From the NCBI RefSeq assembly GCF_006874705.1, contig NZ_CP035380.1:44996-108995 (forward strand): a DNA stretch of 64,000 bases, written 5' to 3'. Each line of letters begins with the position of its first letter. Position 1 is the stretch's first letter. A model generated the notes under the pieces. That model was not told the DNA's origin, ran no database searches, and worked only from the letters and a program-made list of their open reading frames with translations. Shown piece by piece: positions 48,629 to 58,503 of the stretch. A program made the translations under genes and the position numbers. Source of the stretch: Leclercia adecarboxylata (lineage in GTDB: Bacteria > Pseudomonadota > Gammaproteobacteria > Enterobacterales > Enterobacteriaceae).

Positions 48629-50028
48629 TGTCTCTTCCATCACGACTGCCTGCGATTTTGCAGGCCGTAATACAGGGCCAGCCACGTGCGCTGGCCGATA
48701 GCCACTATCCGCGCTGGCACCTTGCGCCGGTCACCGGGCTGATGAACGACCCCAACGGCTTTGTCGAATTTGCCGGACGCTATCACTTGTTTTATCAGTG
48801 GAACCCGCTCGCCTGCGATCATACGTTTAAGTGCTGGGCGCACTGGAGCTCCCCCGATCTGCTGCACTGGCAGCATGAGCCCATTGCGCTGATGCCGGAC
48901 GAAGAGTATGACCGTAACGGCTGCTACTCCGGCAGCGCGGTGGATAACAACGGTACGCTTACCCTGTGCTATACCGGCAACGTGAAGTTTGCCGACGGAG
49001 GGCGAACCGCCTGGCAATGCCTGGCAAGGGAAAGCGCCGACGGCACCTTCCGCAAAATCGGCCCGGTCCTGCCGCTGCCGGAGGGCTACACCGGCCACGT
49101 GCGCGACCCAAAAGTCTGGCGACACGAAGACCTGTGGTACATGGTGCTGGGTGCGCAGGATCGGCAAAAGCGCGGCAAGGTGCTGCTGTTCAGCTCTGCG
49201 GATCTCCATCAGTGGACGAGTATGAGTGAAATCGCCGGCCACGGCATCAATGGCCTCGACGACGTCGGCTATATGTGGGAGTGTCCGGATCTTTTTCCTC
49301 TCGGCGACCAGCATATTCTAATCTGCTGTCCGCAGGGGATTGCCCGCGAGGAAAAGTGTTACCTGAACACCTACCCGGCAGTATGGATGGCGGGCGAGTT
49401 TGATTACGCTAGTGGCGCTTTCAGCCATGGCGAACTGCACGAACTGGACGCCGGCTTTGAGTTCTACGCCCCGCAAACCATGCTTACCAGTGATGGCCGT
49501 CGTCTGCTGGTCGGCTGGATGGGCGTGCCGGAGGGCGAAGAGATGCTTCAGCCGACCCTCATCAACGGCTGGATCCATCAGATGACCTGCCTGCGTGAGC
49601 TGGAGTTTATCAACGGTCAGCTCTATCAGCGTCCGCTACGGGAACTGAGCGCCCTGCGCGGTGAAGCGAACGGCTGGTCGGGGAACGCCCTGCCGCTGGC
49701 ACCGATGGAAATCGATTTGCAAACCCGCGGGGACGATATGTTGAGCCTCGATTTTGGCGGCGTATTAACCCTTGAGTGCGATGCCAGCGGACTCCGCCTG
49801 GCCCGACGCAGTCTCGCCAGCGACGAGATGCATTATCGTTACTGGCGCGGAAACGTCCGCTCGCTGCGTGTTTTCATCGACCAGTCGAGCGTGGAGATTT
49901 TCATAAACGGCGGTGAAGGGGTGATGAGCAGCCGCTACTTCCCGGCCTGCTCCGGTCAGCTAACATTCTCCGGCATCACGCCGGACGCATTCTGCTACTG
50001 GCCGCTGCGAACTTGCATGGTAGAATAA
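48628..50028 (+). CDS. scrB: sucrose-6-phosphate hydrolase
   Basis: 466 residues, glycoside hydrolase family 32. Nucleophile Asp 41 in GLMNDPNGF, transition-state Asp in GHVRDPKVW and acid/base Glu in [10 protein letters not shown]-terminal beta-sandwich ([20 protein letters not shown]) follows. Cleaves sucrose-6-P to glucose-6-P and fructose. Coupled to scrA by a one-base overlap. Confidence 0.95.
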
Positions 50029-50057
50029 GCGTTTTGCTTCAGGCTCATGGCGTCGTA

Positions 50058-51062
50058 ATGAAAACCAAACGCGTAACCATTAAAGATATAGCCGAACAGG
50101 CTGGCGTCTCCAAAGCGACCGCCAGCTTGGTACTGAATGGTCGTGGCAAGGAGCTGCGCGTGGCGCAGGAAACGCGTGAGCGCGTACTGTCGATTGCCCG
50201 TAAGCATCACTATCAGCCAAGCATTCATGCCCGCTCGCTGCGCAACAACCGCAGCCACACCATCGGGCTGGTGGTGCCGGAGATCACCAACCACGGCTTT
50301 GCGGTCTTTGCCCATGAGCTGGAGATGCTGTGCCGCGAGGCGGGCGTCCAGCTGTTGATCTCTTGTACTGATGAAAACCCCGGTCAGGAGAGCGTGGTGG
50401 TCAATAATATGATTGCCCGCCAGGTCGACGGGATGATCGTCGCTTCCTGTATGCACAACGATGCCGACTATCTCAAACTCAGCCAACAGCTGCCAGTGGT
50501 GCTGTTTGACCGGTGCCCCAATGAAAGCGCGCTGCCGCTGGTAATGACCGATTCGATTACCCCAACGGCGGAACTGATTTCCCGCATCGCGCCTCAGCAT
50601 AGCGATGAGTTCTGGTTTTTAGGCGGTCAGGCGCGTCTGTCGCCCTCCCGCGATCGTCTGACCGGGTTCACGCAGGGTTTGGCTCAGGCGGGTATTGCCC
50701 TGCGCCCGGAATGGGTGATCAACGGCAATTACCACCCCAGCTCCGGCTATGAGATGTTTGCCGCACTCTGCGCGCGCCTTGGGCGGCCGCCTAAGGCGCT
50801 ATTCACCGCCGCCTGCGGGCTGCTCGAAGGGGTTCTGCGCTATATGAGCCAGCACCATTTACTCGACTCCGATATTCATCTGACGAGCTTTGACGATCAC
50901 TATCTTTATGATTCGCTGTCGCTGCGTATCGACACTGTCCAGCAGGATAATCGCCAGCTGGCCTGGCACTGCTACGATCTGATAAGCCAGCTGATCGAGG
51001 GCGATACGCCCGAAACGCTACAACGCTACCTGCCCGCAACGCTGCAGTTTCGGCATCAGTAA
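50058..51062 (+). CDS. scrR: LacI-family sucrose operon repressor
   Basis: 334 residues from ATG 50058 ([20 protein letters not shown]), the usual ScrR length; an in-frame start at 50013 overlaps the scrB 3' end. N-terminal LacI HTH and hinge, C-terminal periplasmic-binding fold ([40 protein letters not shown]). Represses scrK and scrYAB; fructose (or fructose-1-P) is the known inducer in the family. Confidence 0.93.
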
Positions 51063-51090
51063 TAACTGAGTATTTTTGAATAGCGACGCT

Positions 51091-51224
51091 GGATGCCGAT
51101 TGGTCTGAACGGCCCGGCGATCGCCGGGCATACCATTGGCGCCGGCATCGTGCTGGTAACGACCATATTAGGGCGTTTGAGCAGTTGCCTGGCCTCACGC
51201 AGGGAGACTGGATTAACTGACCGC
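51091..51224 (+). pseudogene. fragment of a membrane protein
   Basis: WMPIGLNGPAIAGHTIGAGI, VLVTTILGRLSSCLASRRET and GLTDR in one frame look like the last membrane segment of a transporter without the rest. A GCCCGGCGATCGCCGGGC hairpin lies within. Family unknown. Confidence 0.35.
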
Positions 51225-51340
51225 TGACAAAATGCCTGACAATGACAGTCCGTTTTGTGCCAGAAGCGAACATAACATATAACTAAATGAGTCAGTCCTC
51301 AGAAAACTGGTTTACGTTACAAAGTATTTAGCGCTTACCA

Positions 51341-52240
51341 TTAAGCATACGGTTGCTGCCATTGCCTGACATGTTCGATTAGGGCGCGTAGTTTTGGCGC
51401 TATATTCCGGCGTTGAGGAAAGTACAGATAAAAGCCAGGAAAATGGGGAAGAAAATCATCAAGCATTGAAACAAGTTGACCATTTTCAATATACGGCCTG
51501 AATGTTTCCTCAGGGGCAAATGTTATACCTCCACCGGCAAGAGCCAGCCTCAGCATGAGACGCAGGTCATTAGTTGTTATTCGCGGTTCTACCGCCACGT
51601 CGAAAGCTCTCCCGTTCTCCTCAAATTCCCAGCGATAAGGAGCAACATCCGGGGAAGGACGCCAGCCGATACACTGATGATGTACAAGCTCACGCGGATG
51701 AAGAGGGGCGCTACAAGCAGTGAGATAGGATGGGGACGCAACCACCATTTCACGTTGCTTTTCTGTAAGCGGGACGGCAATCATATCCTTCTCGATCACA
51801 TCTCCGAGCCTTACGCCAGCATCATAACCAGCGGCCACAATATCAAATTCCTCATCTATCACGACAATATCGATCGTCACGGCTGGATTAGCAGCCGCAA
51901 ACGAGGCGATCAGCGGACCTGAAAGAAACTCTTCAGCTATGGAGGTCACCGCGATCCTCAGAAGTCCACGTGGCGTGCTGTCGGATGCAATATCTTCGAA
52001 CGCAGCGTCAATGCTGGATAAAGATAATGACAGGGATGTACGCAGTCGTTCTCCCGCTTCAGTCAGGTTTACTGAACGTGTTGTCCGCATTACCAGCATT
52101 GTGCCGAAAGTATCCTCAAGCCGCCGTATTCCCTGACTAACCGCCGAGCGCGTAACCCCCAGCCGGGCTGCGGCTATGGTGAAATTACGCTCTTCAGCAA
52201 CCGCGATAAAAACAGGTAAAAGATTGAGATCAATTTTCAT
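51341..52240 (-). CDS. LysR-family regulator
   Basis: 299 residues. HTH at the N-terminus (LLPVFIAVAEERNFTIAAAR, LGVTRSAVSQGIRRLED) and a substrate-binding domain (RIAVTSIAEEFLSGPLIASF, DAGVRLGDVIEKDMIAVPL). Divergent from the SDR gene with a 98-bp gap; such pairs are usually regulator and target. Confidence 0.9.
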   Translation of the reverse strand: MKIDLNLLPVFIAVAEERNFTIAAARLGVTRSAVSQGIRRLEDTFGTMLVMRTTRSVNLTEAGERLRTSLSLSLSSIDAAFEDIASDSTPRGLLRIAVTSIAEEFLSGPLIASFAAANPAVTIDIVVIDEEFDIVAAGYDAGVRLGDVIEKDMIAVPLTEKQREMVVASPSYLTACSAPLHPRELVHHQCIGWRPSPDVAPYRWEFEENGRAFDVAVEPRITTNDLRLMLRLALAGGGITFAPEETFRPYIENGQLVSMLDDFLPHFPGFYLYFPQRRNIAPKLRALIEHVRQWQQPYA

Positions 52241-52338
52241 TGTTTAATTCTGCTAATCACTGAGTCCAGTAAAAGCAGGATACTGGAACTAATCATAAAG
52301 GTCTATCATCTCTCTGAACTCAACTGAAGGAGCACATC

Positions 52339-53061
52339 ATGGATAAAGTTATATTAATTACCGGCGCGTCAAGTGGCATTGGGGAAGGCATTGCCAGAGA
52401 GCTTGGAAAAGCAGGTGCGAGAGTGCTATTAGGGGCGCGCAGACTGGATCGTATCGAAGCCATTGCAGCAGAAATCCGCAGCGCCGGCGGTATGGCTGAA
52501 GCGCGTGAGCTGGATGTCACAAACAGACTGTCCATGGCTCATTTCGTGCAGTCAGCGCTTGATAACTGGGGGCGTGTTGACGTTCTGATTAACAATGCGG
52601 GCATCATGCCACTTTCACCGCTTGCGGCCGGCAAACAGGATGAATGGGAACGTACGATTGACGTTAACATCAAGGGCGTGCTGTGGGGAATTGGGGCTGT
52701 GCTTCCAGTGATGGAAGCTCAGGGTTCTGGCCAGATAATTAACCTTGGTTCTATCGGTGCCCTTTCTGTTGTGCCAACAGCCGCCGTCTATTGCGCCTCT
52801 AAGTTCGCAGTACGGGCTATTTCAGATGGTTTACGTCAGGAAAGCTCGAAAATCCGTGTGACCTGCGTTAATCCCGGCGTTGTGGAAAGTGAACTTGCCT
52901 CAACCATCACTCATGCGGAAACCATGGCGGTGATGGATGCATACCGTTCTGTTGCACTTAAACCAGCGGATATTGCCCGCGCCGTACGACATGTAATTGA
53001 GGCTCCGGAAAGTGTTGATACAACAGAAATAACCATCAGACCGACAGCATCCGCAAACTGA
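52339..53061 (+). CDS. short-chain dehydrogenase/reductase
   Basis: 240 residues, ribosome site AAGGAG at 52327. Nucleotide site TGASSGIGEG, NNAGIMPLSP, catalytic Ser in NLGSIGAL and Tyr-x-x-x-Lys in VYCASKFAV. C-terminus typical of YdfG/classical SDRs (ARAVRHVIEAPESVDTTEIT). Cytoplasmic NAD(P)H-dependent oxidoreductase; substrate unknown. Confidence 0.92.
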   Translation: MDKVILITGASSGIGEGIARELGKAGARVLLGARRLDRIEAIAAEIRSAGGMAEARELDVTNRLSMAHFVQSALDNWGRVDVLINNAGIMPLSPLAAGKQDEWERTIDVNIKGVLWGIGAVLPVMEAQGSGQIINLGSIGALSVVPTAAVYCASKFAVRAISDGLRQESSKIRVTCVNPGVVESELASTITHAETMAVMDAYRSVALKPADIARAVRHVIEAPESVDTTEITIRPTASAN

Positions 53062-53295
53062 AGCGTATGACAGCGGGATGAAGTAAATCTCTGCAATCAT
53101 TATTTATTTAATGCCTCTGGAATAAGAACTGCTGATGAAATGATAACTTGCATGACAATTGTTAATTCATTACGTCATTCTTAACTGACAGTAAAGCTGT
53201 ATTAATTACAGAAGCCAAACTGGCATAGGGAATAAATTTAAATATATTATTCCCTCTTTTAAAAATCATCTCTTATCATTAATAGTAAAATTACC

Positions 53296-53517
53296 ATGGA
53301 TAATATCCATCGCTTGACTGCAGCAACAATTCTGTCCTTATTATCATTCAGCACTATGGCCCAGGTTATTACGGCAGTAGATTCAACCATTGAGGGTGCT
53401 GAGGAAAAAATTTCCACACAGGCATCTAAAGAGGGGAAATCATATGAAATCCTTGCAGCCTCTTTTAAAAACAGGGTTTATATGACAGCAGAGTTAACCC
53501 CTGTTAATAACAAATAA
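53296..53517 (+). CDS. DUF1471 (YdgH/BhsA/McbA-family) small periplasmic protein
   Basis: 73 residues. Signal peptide MDNIHRLTAATILSLLSFST, MAQ, then the DUF1471 core (STIEGAEEKISTQASKEGKS, YEILAASFKNRVYMTAELT). Members such as BhsA respond to stress and affect biofilm or metal permeability. Monocistronic; AT-rich upstream. Confidence 0.8.
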   Translation: MDNIHRLTAATILSLLSFSTMAQVITAVDSTIEGAEEKISTQASKEGKSYEILAASFKNRVYMTAELTPVNNK

Positions 53518-53632
53518 CACATTCATATGCGCCGGTAATTTCTCTTGACCGGCATTACTCAAAATGAGTCGTGGTTCCACCTGCAAATACAATAGCTTAT
53601 CTCTAACACACATACATGACATCAGGAAACAT

Positions 53633-53878
53633 ATGAAAGAACAGCATACTTATACAGGCCTCTGGATTACCAAAGATGGATTCATTTGCCATGAGCTATT
53701 ACCTAATGGGCGTTACGATGAAGCTCGAGGTACAAAACCTAATGCTTATCAGGGCGACTACGACATTCGTGAAAACAGGATCTACTATCAGGACGATACC
53801 GGTTTTACAGCTGATGGGACTTTTGTCAGTAATGACGAACTTCATCACGCGGGTATGGTGCTTTTCCGGCGTAAATAA
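53633..53878 (+). CDS. Atu4866-like small protein
   Basis: 81 residues from ATG 53633, with AGGAAAC upstream. The whole length matches the Atu4866 pattern: YTGLWITKDGFICHELLPNG, RYDEARGTKPNAYQGDYDIR, YYQDDTGFTADGTFVS and LHHAGMVLFRR. Likely a cytoplasmic beta-barrel of unknown function, often near oxidoreductases (an SDR lies 570 bp away). Confidence 0.85.
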   Translation: MKEQHTYTGLWITKDGFICHELLPNGRYDEARGTKPNAYQGDYDIRENRIYYQDDTGFTADGTFVSNDELHHAGMVLFRRK

Positions 53879-54658
53879 ATATCAAACTACCTATAGAAAT
53901 TAGCGCGATAAAGCCTTGATCATCAAAAGGCACTTTGTCGACTAATAATTATCATTACTTTGCCAATGAATTGCCTGTCAAAAAGTGATCATTTTTAAAG
54001 GCGTTCAATGACAATATAGATACTTATTTATAATTCTTAAATTAACGTTATAGTAATTACTCAAGGCTGTAAAAGTTATCTCCGTAGCTGGATTTATTGC
54101 GCTCCTACACCTATGAGGCGTTATACCTCATAGTCAGGCAGTGCCCGCTTCTCGCTCATAGCCGACGATGGTCCCTTGCAATAATCTTTGCTATTAGGCC
54201 TCGCCAAAATCGCATTCAAACTTAAGCTGAACCGGATTCCACTGTAGATCCGACTTTACCTTTTTTCGGATCCTGGCATAAGAAGAGAGGGATTATTGTA
54301 GATAGGTCAAGAAAGTAGGTAGATTATTGCGATTGGAGGATTATTCCATTTTCAGCATCCGATAATGACTTTGTTCACCATAAAGCAATAAATGTTCTCA
54401 GGCCCGCTCCGCAGAAAACAAGGGTCATAAAAAGCGTCTGCCGCCCGTCCTGATCTGAGACGCCTGTATACCAGCCTGAGAAAGTTCCGGGTGACGGAAA
54501 GGGCAGAAATGTTCAGGAAACGCGACCGGATCATAATCCCGGAATGCCATCAGGTTATCCTGAATCACGGCATTTCCCCGCCAGGGCTCAGGCTCATACA
54601 CGACAGATATTGTATTCAGGGTTCCGGTCACAACGCTTTCTTACACACAGGACTGTAT
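53879..54658. other. intergenic region with a hairpin, no supported gene
   Basis: CTATGAGG/CCTCATAG forms an 8-bp stem at 54111-54133 without a T-run. Minus-strand frames near 54352-54631 lack motifs; none is supported. Confidence 0.5.
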
Positions 54659-54886
54659 ATGCGGCTCAGAAAATTAAAACTTACGAACTTCAGAGGCTAC
54701 AGAAACTCCACTGAGATCATTTTTGATGAAGGCATGACGGGCATTGTCGGCCGAAATGACTTCGGGAAATCAACGCTTCCGGAAGCGCTGGCTATATTTT
54801 TTGAAACAGAAGGAATTAAGTCAGGAAAAAACATAGCAGGTGCATATATTGCGCCCCACAATACAGGAACTGGGGACAAAATATAA
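54659..54886 (+). pseudogene. AAA ATPase (RecF/OLD-type) N-terminal fragment
   Basis: MRLRKLKLTNFRGYRNSTEI, IFDEGMTGIVGRNDFGKST and LPEALAIFFETEGI give the first strand and Walker A (GRNDFGKST) of an SMC/RecF-like ATPase; relatives have KSTLLEAL. After about 54840 the frame runs into unrelated sequence and stops at 54886 by the terminator. About 300-500 residues are missing. Confidence 0.75.
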
Positions 54887-54911
54887 AAAACCCGAAATTA
54901 ATCGGGTTTTA
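54885..54911. terminator. bidirectional terminator
   Basis: AAAAAACCCGA-AATTA-ATCGGGTTTT hairpin with A- and T-tracts. Serves the DUF305 gene on the minus strand and the ATPase fragment on the plus strand. Confidence 0.8.
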
Positions 54912-54986
54912 ATTATTTGACGTTTAACAGGCTCCCGTGCCCGGGAGTGATTTAAATTTACGCTTATCATGGCGTTTTTGCAATTG

Positions 54987-55337
54987 TTATTTTTGGCTGT
55001 CTAGCCATTTATTCATTTGCCCGATTTCACCTTTCTGCGCTTTTATGATGTCCTGCGCAAGCTTTCTCATTTCGGGATCTTTTCCGTATTTGAGCTCGGT
55101 TTCCGCCATGGCAATTGCCCCTTCATGGTGTGCAACCATACCTTTTGCAAAGGCCTTGTCGGGATCGGACTCATTAACGGCGGCCATCATTTTGTCATGC
55201 ATGTCTTTCATGCCCTTCATATATTCCTGCGACGATGCCGATGAGGACATATCTGACATTTTCATGTCCGAATGTTCGGCAGAAATGGCTGGCAGGGATA
55301 ACATTAATATAACAAAAAGGGTGTTTTTGATTTTCAT
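54987..55337 (-). CDS. DUF305/CopM-family periplasmic metal protein
   Basis: 116 residues. Signal peptide MKIKNTLFVILMLSLPAISA, then a Met/His-rich helical bundle: EHSDMKMSDMSS, YMKGMKDMHDKMM, FAKGMVAHHEGAIAMAETEL and MRKLAQDIIKAQKGEIGQMN. The M-x2-H-H-x-A signature matches DUF305, whose members bind Cu or Ag. Lies downstream of silE and may share a stress role, but the terminator at 55388 separates them. Confidence 0.85.
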   Translation of the reverse strand: MKIKNTLFVILMLSLPAISAEHSDMKMSDMSSSASSQEYMKGMKDMHDKMMAAVNESDPDKAFAKGMVAHHEGAIAMAETELKYGKDPEMRKLAQDIIKAQKGEIGQMNKWLDSQK

Positions 55338-55387
55338 TTAATAAATCCTTTTCAGGTAGGTACCGGTTAATTGTAGCTGAGTCAGAT

Positions 55388-55412
55388 AAAAAAGCCCCCT
55401 GATGGGGGCAAA
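55388..55412 (-). terminator. terminator of silE
   Basis: On the minus strand GCCCCC-ATCA-GGGGGC followed by TTTTTTATC. Confidence 0.85.
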
Positions 55413-55483
55413 ATGTCACAACATATCCGGTTAAGGAATAATCTATCAAGGAAAGGGTAAAAGCACGGATACTACAGTCGCAT

Positions 55484-55915
55484 TCAGCCTGCATTCATCA
55501 TGCGGCGATGCGCTTCGGCCATGGCCTGATGTGGGCCAGACTGACCGTTATTCATGAATTCATGGGCTATCGCCGCTCTTTCATGCTCATCCATCGCGGC
55601 ATACGACGTTGACGGCGCGGTAGGGGAAACGGAGTTATTTCCCATCATCTTCTGATGACTTTCCACCATTTTCTGGTGCCCATCCGCCGATCCGTTCGTC
55701 ATGGTTTCATGAGCAATAACGGCCTGTTCATGCTGATTCATACTGGCCATCTGTGGTGTAGACCCCTTTATTGCGTTTGTAGCTGAAGCTGACTGGATCT
55801 GATGAGCTGGTGCCTGTGCATTATTAACTTGCTCGTGAATATCAATAGTCTCTGAGGCCCACGCCGACGAGATTAAGCCAAGACCCATAACAGCAGCTAA
55901 GACGATATTTTTCAT
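55484..55915 (-). CDS. silE: silver-binding periplasmic protein SilE
   Basis: 143 residues from ATG 55915 (MKNIVLAAVMGLGLISSAWA, signal peptide), the known SilE length; an upstream start at 56032 would remove the signal. Repeated His/Met pairs (HEQAVIAHETM, GHQKMVESHQKMM, HERAAIAHEFM, GPHQAMAEAHRRMM) bind Ag+ in the periplasm. Preceded by a SilR box at 56135-56152; terminator downstream. Confidence 0.95.
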   Translation of the reverse strand: MKNIVLAAVMGLGLISSAWASETIDIHEQVNNAQAPAHQIQSASATNAIKGSTPQMASMNQHEQAVIAHETMTNGSADGHQKMVESHQKMMGNNSVSPTAPSTSYAAMDEHERAAIAHEFMNNGQSGPHQAMAEAHRRMMNAG

Positions 55916-56134
55916 GATAACTCTCCATTTCTGAATTAGTGATGTCCGGGGAAGTACAACCGGTTTTTTCAGTTCCATAACTGAAACAGGTTCGGCAGTG
56001 TTTATTTCTCCGGGAGAGGGCTGGATATTCATTTCCTGGCGTAATCTGACGCCGGGTATTGATGAAGCAATCCAGCCTTCCTGATAAGTTGCACTAATTA
56101 TATCGAATGGCTTCTGTTTGCTGCATGACAGGCT

Positions 56135-56152
56135 AATGACATCTTTGTCATT
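56135..56152. promoter_or_regulatory. SilR/CusR-type box before silE
   Basis: AATGACATCTTTGTCATT, the same palindrome type as at 58384-58401. Located between silS and silE, so silE has its own SilR-controlled promoter. Confidence 0.85.
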
Positions 56153-56165
56153 TAAATCTTTATTC

Positions 56166-57641
56166 TCAGTTTTGGGGCTCCGGAATCATTTTCTCCAGTC
56201 TGGGCACGGATAGGATAAAACGAGTTGAACGTACGTCCGATTCCACCTGCACTCTTCCGTGATGTGCTTCCACGATGGACTTCACAATCGCAAGGCCGAT
56301 GCCGCTGCCTTCTCCTTTTCGTTGTCTGGACGGATCTACCCGATAAAAACGGTCAAACAGCCTTGATAAATGCTCTTCAGGGATTGGTTTCCCCGGATTT
56401 TCAATCACAAGGTCAAAAAAGCTCTCCTGCTCTCTTATTGAGACGGTGATTGCCTGTCCCTCCGGGGTATAACGCAGGGCATTGGATAACAGATTATTGA
56501 TCGCCCTTCTGAACATTTGTGGATCTCCCTCAACCAGGCAGGGCATCCCGTTAAATTTGAGCGTGATATTGCGTTCTTCGGCCCAGGCTTCGAAAAACTC
56601 GAAGACTTTCATGACTTCCGCTCTGAGGTCAAACATGACCCTGTCAGGTATCAGCTGATTATTATCTGCCTGTGCCAGGAACAGCATATCGCTGACCATT
56701 TTGGTCATCCGGTTATACTCTTCAAGACTGGAATAGAGGACATCCTCAAGTTCCCTCTGGGTTCGATCCTGACTCAGTGCGATTTCAGTCTGCGTCACCA
56801 GATTGGTGATGGGCGTTCTGATCTCATGCGCGATATCGGCAGAGAAATTGGCCTGGCGGGTAAAGACATCCTCAATCTTTCCAATCATATGATTGAACGA
56901 GATAACCAGTTGCTCCAGCTCAATGGGAACGCGTGTCGGTTCCAGTCGCGCATCAAGATTCTCGGAGGTGATGTTTTTAATGGCATTGCTGACATTACGA
57001 AGGGGCAGGTGCCCCTGACGGACAGCGATTCGAATGATCAGAACAATCAACAGGCTTATCACGACGGCAATCGCAATCAGGTTCTTTTTCAGCGCATCGA
57101 GGTAATGGAGATGGAAATTAATGGATAGGCCAGTCAGCATGACATAGTTCTGCTGTTTGCCCTGAAATATCGCCTGACCAGAGGAGGCGATAATCCTGTA
57201 TGTTTCCATCTTCATTTCGGACCCGGTATCCATCGGTCCCGCAGGATCCTCCACCGTCCAGAGAAAGACATCCCGTGCGCGGCTGTGCTCGCTAAAATCT
57301 GCTGAATTCACTGCCGGGCGTAGTGCCGCCCCCTGAGCTGAGCTAAAGAGCACTTCACCCCTGGGATTGAGGAGCAAAAGGGCAACGTTGCGGTAGCTGG
57401 CAATTGATTCCTTTATTTTGCTTATTTTTTTATCATCCGGATCCACCGGGGACTGCAGTATACGGTTCAGTGTGGTGCTGATTTGTTGAAGATCGCTGAC
57501 ATCCTGCTCGGCAAAATGATTTTCAACAGAATGCAGCATAAACCAGGTGAAGGCGATAAAAGCCAGTATCGTGGACAGGCTGATAAAAAAGGTCAGCCGC
57601 AGAGCGAGTGAGAAAGGGCGTCTGGAAGGTTTGCTATGCAT
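56166..57641 (-). CDS. silS: silver-sensing histidine kinase SilS
   Basis: 491 residues. Two membrane segments ([20 protein letters not shown] and [20 protein letters not shown]) flank a periplasmic sensor loop. HAMP, the phospho-acceptor box [20 protein letters not shown] and ATP-binding [34 protein letters not shown] follow. Senses Ag+/Cu+ and phosphorylates SilR. Its start overlaps the silR 3' end by 8 bp. Confidence 0.95.
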   Translation of the reverse strand: MHSKPSRRPFSLALRLTFFISLSTILAFIAFTWFMLHSVENHFAEQDVSDLQQISTTLNRILQSPVDPDDKKISKIKESIASYRNVALLLLNPRGEVLFSSAQGAALRPAVNSADFSEHSRARDVFLWTVEDPAGPMDTGSEMKMETYRIIASSGQAIFQGKQQNYVMLTGLSINFHLHYLDALKKNLIAIAVVISLLIVLIIRIAVRQGHLPLRNVSNAIKNITSENLDARLEPTRVPIELEQLVISFNHMIGKIEDVFTRQANFSADIAHEIRTPITNLVTQTEIALSQDRTQRELEDVLYSSLEEYNRMTKMVSDMLFLAQADNNQLIPDRVMFDLRAEVMKVFEFFEAWAEERNITLKFNGMPCLVEGDPQMFRRAINNLLSNALRYTPEGQAITVSIREQESFFDLVIENPGKPIPEEHLSRLFDRFYRVDPSRQRKGEGSGIGLAIVKSIVEAHHGRVQVESDVRSTRFILSVPRLEKMIPEPQN

Positions 57642-58314
57642 CCGGGACCTCCAGCATGTAGCCCACGCCCCGGACTGTCTGGATCAGCTTTGTCTCGTAA
57701 TCGTTGTCTATTTTAGCGCGGAGTCGCTTTACTGCGACATCGATCGCATTAGTGTCGCTGTCAAAATTCATGTCCCAGACCTGAGAGGCAATCAGGGAGC
57801 GGGGAAGAACCTCTCCCTGATGGCGAATGAAAAATTCCAGCAGGCTGAACTCTTTACTGGTGAGCACAATGCGGTTTCCGGCGCGACTGACTTTTCTGGA
57901 TACGAGATCAATCGAGAGGTCAGCCACCTTAAACTGGCTTTCCGTGATCATCGTGTTTCCCCGCCTCAGAAGGGTTCTCACCCGGGCGAGCAGTTCGGCA
58001 AACGCAAAGGGTTTAACCAGATAATCGTCCGCACCCAGTTCCAGTCCTTTGACCCTATGTTCGATCGTGCCGAGGGCTGTCAGCAGTAAGACCGGCATAC
58101 CCTTTCCGGCAGTGCGCAGCATGCGGATGATATCCCAGCCGTTCACATCAGGTAGCATGATATCCAGAATGACTAAATCATACTCGGCTGTCATGGCGAG
58201 ATGATATCCGGTAAGACCATTATCAGCGTGATCCACTACGAACCCTGCCTCTGTAAGCCCTTTGCTGAGATATTCACCTGTTTTAATTTCGTCTTCGACG
58301 ATCAATATTTTCAT
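57634..58314 (-). CDS. silR: OmpR-type response regulator SilR
   Basis: 226 residues. Receiver domain with phospho-Asp in [17 protein letters not shown] and the Lys switch in [12 protein letters not shown]-terminal winged helix ([51 protein letters not shown]). Binds the paired boxes before silE and silC. Confidence 0.95.
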   Translation of the reverse strand: MKILIVEDEIKTGEYLSKGLTEAGFVVDHADNGLTGYHLAMTAEYDLVILDIMLPDVNGWDIIRMLRTAGKGMPVLLLTALGTIEHRVKGLELGADDYLVKPFAFAELLARVRTLLRRGNTMITESQFKVADLSIDLVSRKVSRAGNRIVLTSKEFSLLEFFIRHQGEVLPRSLIASQVWDMNFDSDTNAIDVAVKRLRAKIDNDYETKLIQTVRGVGYMLEVPDA

Positions 58315-58383
58315 CTTGCTCCCCGGCTGGCTGCTAATGTCATTCTATTGCGCCCACGATCGTTATCAACGGATTACAGCAAA

Positions 58384-58401
58384 AATGACAACATTGTCAT
58401 T
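58384..58401. promoter_or_regulatory. SilR/CusR-type box before silC
   Basis: AATGACAACATTGTCATT, a near-perfect CusR-type palindrome, in the gap between divergent silR and silC. Confidence 0.9.
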
Positions 58402-58503
58402 ATCCTGTCACTCGGCAAACAGAGAGCGTTAGGTAAAGTACCCCTATCAATACTCTGGACTTCATTTGAACCATTTACCAGGTCTGCCTGGACGAGAAGC
58501 GTT

